This document shows, piece after piece, positions 6,535-7,756 of a stretch of DNA of 7,756 nucleotides. Every line of letters starts with the position of its first letter. The stretch's first letter is position 1. The stretch lies in the NCBI GenBank assembly GCA_910587355.1, contig CAJUKF010000073.1, positions 1 to 7,756 on the forward strand, given 5' to 3'. Below the pieces are notes generated by a model. It ran no database searches. It was given only the letters and a program-made list of their open reading frames with translations, and was not told the origin of the DNA. The position numbers and the translations under genes are program-made. The stretch is from an uncultured Muribaculaceae bacterium. Its GTDB lineage: Bacteria > Bacteroidota > Bacteroidia > Bacteroidales > Muribaculaceae.

Positions 6535-7116
6535 TTATGCCTGAATGTCCATTAGTTTTGGAAACATGAACTCTGCCATTATCCACATCCCGGCTATAAA
6601 AGACAGTATGGAAATCAGAGCATAAGCGAGAAGTATGGCATTCCAGAACTTAAGCCAACCCCTGTCCTTCTTTTCAAATTCTTTGAAATAACGAAGATAG
6701 CGTTGTGAACGATATATTGCCATGGAAGCGTAGGCAAGACAACCGCCACCAAGCAGCAATGCCACGATGCTTCCAAGCCATATAGAATTAAAGCAGTATA
6801 TTATAAACGACATTGCACATACCGGCAAAATACTGATTAATAATCCGTAGAAGAAAAAATAAAATCGCCCGGCAAAAATCACTCCATCACCTCCCGTCTT
6901 GTTGTGCGGGTCGTTTAAATACCGGCTGATTTCTTCTTTCTGAGTTTCCCGTATGCGTTCCAGTCTGTCGGATTGCATGAAGGCTCCGCTGAATAAGTTG
7001 TTGATAAAATATATTATCCGCCTGAAATATCCTCCATGGATTATACCTATACGCCACAACAAATAGTAAAAGATGTTGAGTACATAAACAATATGATTAT
7101 TTTCATTGAATCTCAT
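6535..7116 (-). CDS. Small multi-pass membrane protein, tandem paralogue 2
   Basis: A 193-residue relative of the gene that follows it. The hydrophobic N-terminus IVYVLNIFYYLLWRI (9-23) matches paralogue 1. Residues 48-80 are a charged soluble linker. Three membrane segments follow at about 83-107, 112-134 and 160-183. The shared charged loop is RYLRYFKEFEKKD at 139-151, with Trp154 and Trp158. It is more diverged after the second Trp than the other two copies. A promoter at 7311-7342 and a structured leader lie upstream, and the leader structure ends 15 nt before this ATG, so expression may be controlled at the RNA level (inference). The function is unknown; membrane-embedded immunity proteins and small envelope proteins of Bacteroidetes have comparable size and layout. 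Confidence 0.8.
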   Translation of the reverse strand: MRFNENNHIVYVLNIFYYLLWRIGIIHGGYFRRIIYFINNLFSGAFMQSDRLERIRETQKEEISRYLNDPHNKTGGDGVIFAGRFYFFFYGLLISILPVCAMSFIIYCFNSIWLGSIVALLLGGGCLAYASMAIYRSQRYLRYFKEFEKKDRGWLKFWNAILLAYALISILSFIAGMWIMAEFMFPKLMDIQA

Positions 7117-7131
7117 GTCTCAGTTGTGATA

Positions 7132-7261
7132 AATACTATCTGCTGTTTTCCCTCCTGTTCGCGCCGTGGGTGCAGTCACCCAGCCTCTCATGTCCCGTAT
7201 AGCCACAGTCATCCCATATCAGCGCCAACAGCCGTATGGAAATAACAGCTGAATAAGTATC
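7132..7261 (-). promoter_or_regulatory. Candidate structured leader RNA before paralogue 2
   Basis: This GC-rich block lies between a canonical promoter and the ATG at 7116. Three pairs of arms nest symmetrically: 7132-7137 with 7256-7261 (6 bp, one G-U); 7142-7151 with 7238-7249 (10 bp with a 2-nt bulge); and 7155-7164 with 7222-7231 (9 of 10 bp). Inside them is a perfect hairpin, TGGGTG-CAGT-CACCCA, at 7167-7182. A competing pairing of 6 bp can form with the hairpin's right arm, so two alternative folds are possible. It could be a cis-regulatory RNA, a small RNA, or an imperfect palindromic DNA repeat. An open frame of 47 codons (7279-7136) runs through it. Pairing was read by eye; no folding energy was computed. 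Confidence 0.45.
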
Positions 7262-7310
7262 AGTGGCGGTATCGGTCATCTGCGCTACATCTATGTATCT
7301 GTATATGACA

Positions 7311-7342
7311 CAAATTTATTGACTATTTTCTGTAGATACAAA
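7311..7342 (-). promoter_or_regulatory. Canonical Bacteroidetes promoter for paralogues 2 and 1
   Basis: On the minus strand TTTG (7342-7339) is followed after exactly 20 nt by TAAATTTG (7318-7311), a full match to the TTTG-N20-TAnnTTTG consensus of the Bacteroidetes primary sigma factor. Transcription should start near 7304, giving a leader of about 190 nt before the ATG at 7116. It lies just downstream of the stop of the third paralogue (7363). Confidence 0.7.
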
Positions 7343-7362
7343 AAATCTTCATATTACAGTTC

Positions 7363-7704
7363 TCAGTCAAATGCGGTGGGTGTATTTATTATAAATAATC
7401 TGTCTATATAAATGACTGCAAATAATCCTATAAACACCATTAATAAAGTTAAAATCTCGAATATTATAGAAATGATTCTCCATTTTCTGTGCCATGACTC
7501 GTCTCTTTGTTCAAAAATTTTAAAATATTCTATATATCGATTATGGGAAAAGACGCACTTCTCAAGAAATCTGTAACTTATAAAACAGCAGATGCCAATA
7601 CCAATGTAAGGAATCCAGGTCGATTCAGTAATGCGTCTCAAAAAAACGGATATTCCCAAAATATACGGGAGTGAAAACAATCCCCAAAGTTTTCTGAAAT
7701 TATT
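7363..7704 (-). pseudogene. Truncated or frameshifted membrane protein, tandem paralogue 3
   Basis: The frame encodes about 113 residues that align with paralogue 1: KLWGLFSLP with KMWGFFIFP, NRYIEYFKIFE with DRYIRHFKRFE, ESWHRKWRII with KTWHIKWRII, and VIYIDRLF with VLYIDKLL. Spacing between the WG pair and the RY pair differs by one residue. Three membrane segments are kept. No ATG exists: the only candidate start is a TTG at 7680, yet similarity continues upstream of it to an in-frame TAA at 7707-7705. About 65 N-terminal residues present in paralogue 1 are missing from this frame. A different frame just upstream reads FQIFVMYLK, which recalls FCIFEYLFIK of paralogue 1, so a one-base frameshift in the A/T-rich run near 7700-7708 may explain the break. 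It could instead be a short functional gene starting at TTG. The window ends at 7756, so the upstream part cannot be checked. Confidence 0.55.
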
Positions 7705-7756
7705 TTAAGTACATGACAAAAATTTGAAAACATCGAATTTTGGGGTATAAGTCGGG

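Noticed and set aside
6512..6586. Upstream ATG giving paralogue 1 a 25-residue extension
   Set aside because: The extension overlaps the end of paralogue 2 and has no match in it, while the start at 6511 aligns with the N-terminus of paralogue 2.
7036..7245. Plus-strand open frame of 69 codons
   Set aside because: It is antisense to paralogue 2 and its leader, with no recognisable protein features.
7330..7359. CTGTA/TACAG inverted repeat overlapping the promoter as an operator
   Set aside because: Five base pairs with a 20-nt gap is expected by chance in AT-rich DNA.

Overview
The window looks like a piece of a gut Bacteroidales chromosome, probably Muribaculaceae-like (inference). Promoter-like sites follow the Bacteroidetes pattern TTTG - about 20 nt - TAnnTTTG, upstream regions lack Shine-Dalgarno sequences, and the core genes are moderately GC-rich. 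No tRNA, rRNA, CRISPR array or intact insertion sequence was seen.

Layout. (1) Positions 1-870 (+) hold the 3' part of a tyrosine recombinase/integrase gene that begins before the window. (2) Positions 5019-903 (-) hold four closely spaced genes, probably one operon with a promoter at about 5034-5065: an alpha/beta hydrolase, a membrane-anchored MurF-like Mur ligase, a D-alanine--D-alanine ligase and a thioredoxin-like lipoprotein. (3) Positions 5533-5081 (-) hold dtd, the D-aminoacyl-tRNA deacylase, with its own promoter-like box. (4) Positions 5617-5922 (+) hold a small hypothetical protein transcribed divergently from dtd. (5) Positions 6002-7756 are an AT-rich island, read on the minus strand. 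It carries three diverged tandem paralogues of a small multi-pass membrane protein; the copy nearest the window end is missing its N-terminal half or is frameshifted. Between the third and second copies lies a canonical promoter followed by a GC-rich leader of about 190 nt whose arms can fold into a nested imperfect hairpin.

How the genes may work together. Ddl joins two D-alanines, and MurF-type ligases attach D-Ala-D-Ala to a muramyl peptide. In this ligase the usual UDP-substrate-binding N-terminal domain is replaced by membrane segments, so the operon may be an accessory D-Ala-D-Ala branch acting at the membrane rather than the housekeeping pathway. The neighbouring dtd also deals with D-amino acids, by removing them from tRNA.

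The most unusual parts are the membrane-anchored Mur ligase cassette, and the tandem membrane-protein family with its structured leader. I cannot assign the membrane proteins a function. An orphan immunity-gene array is one possibility, but nothing in the window proves it.
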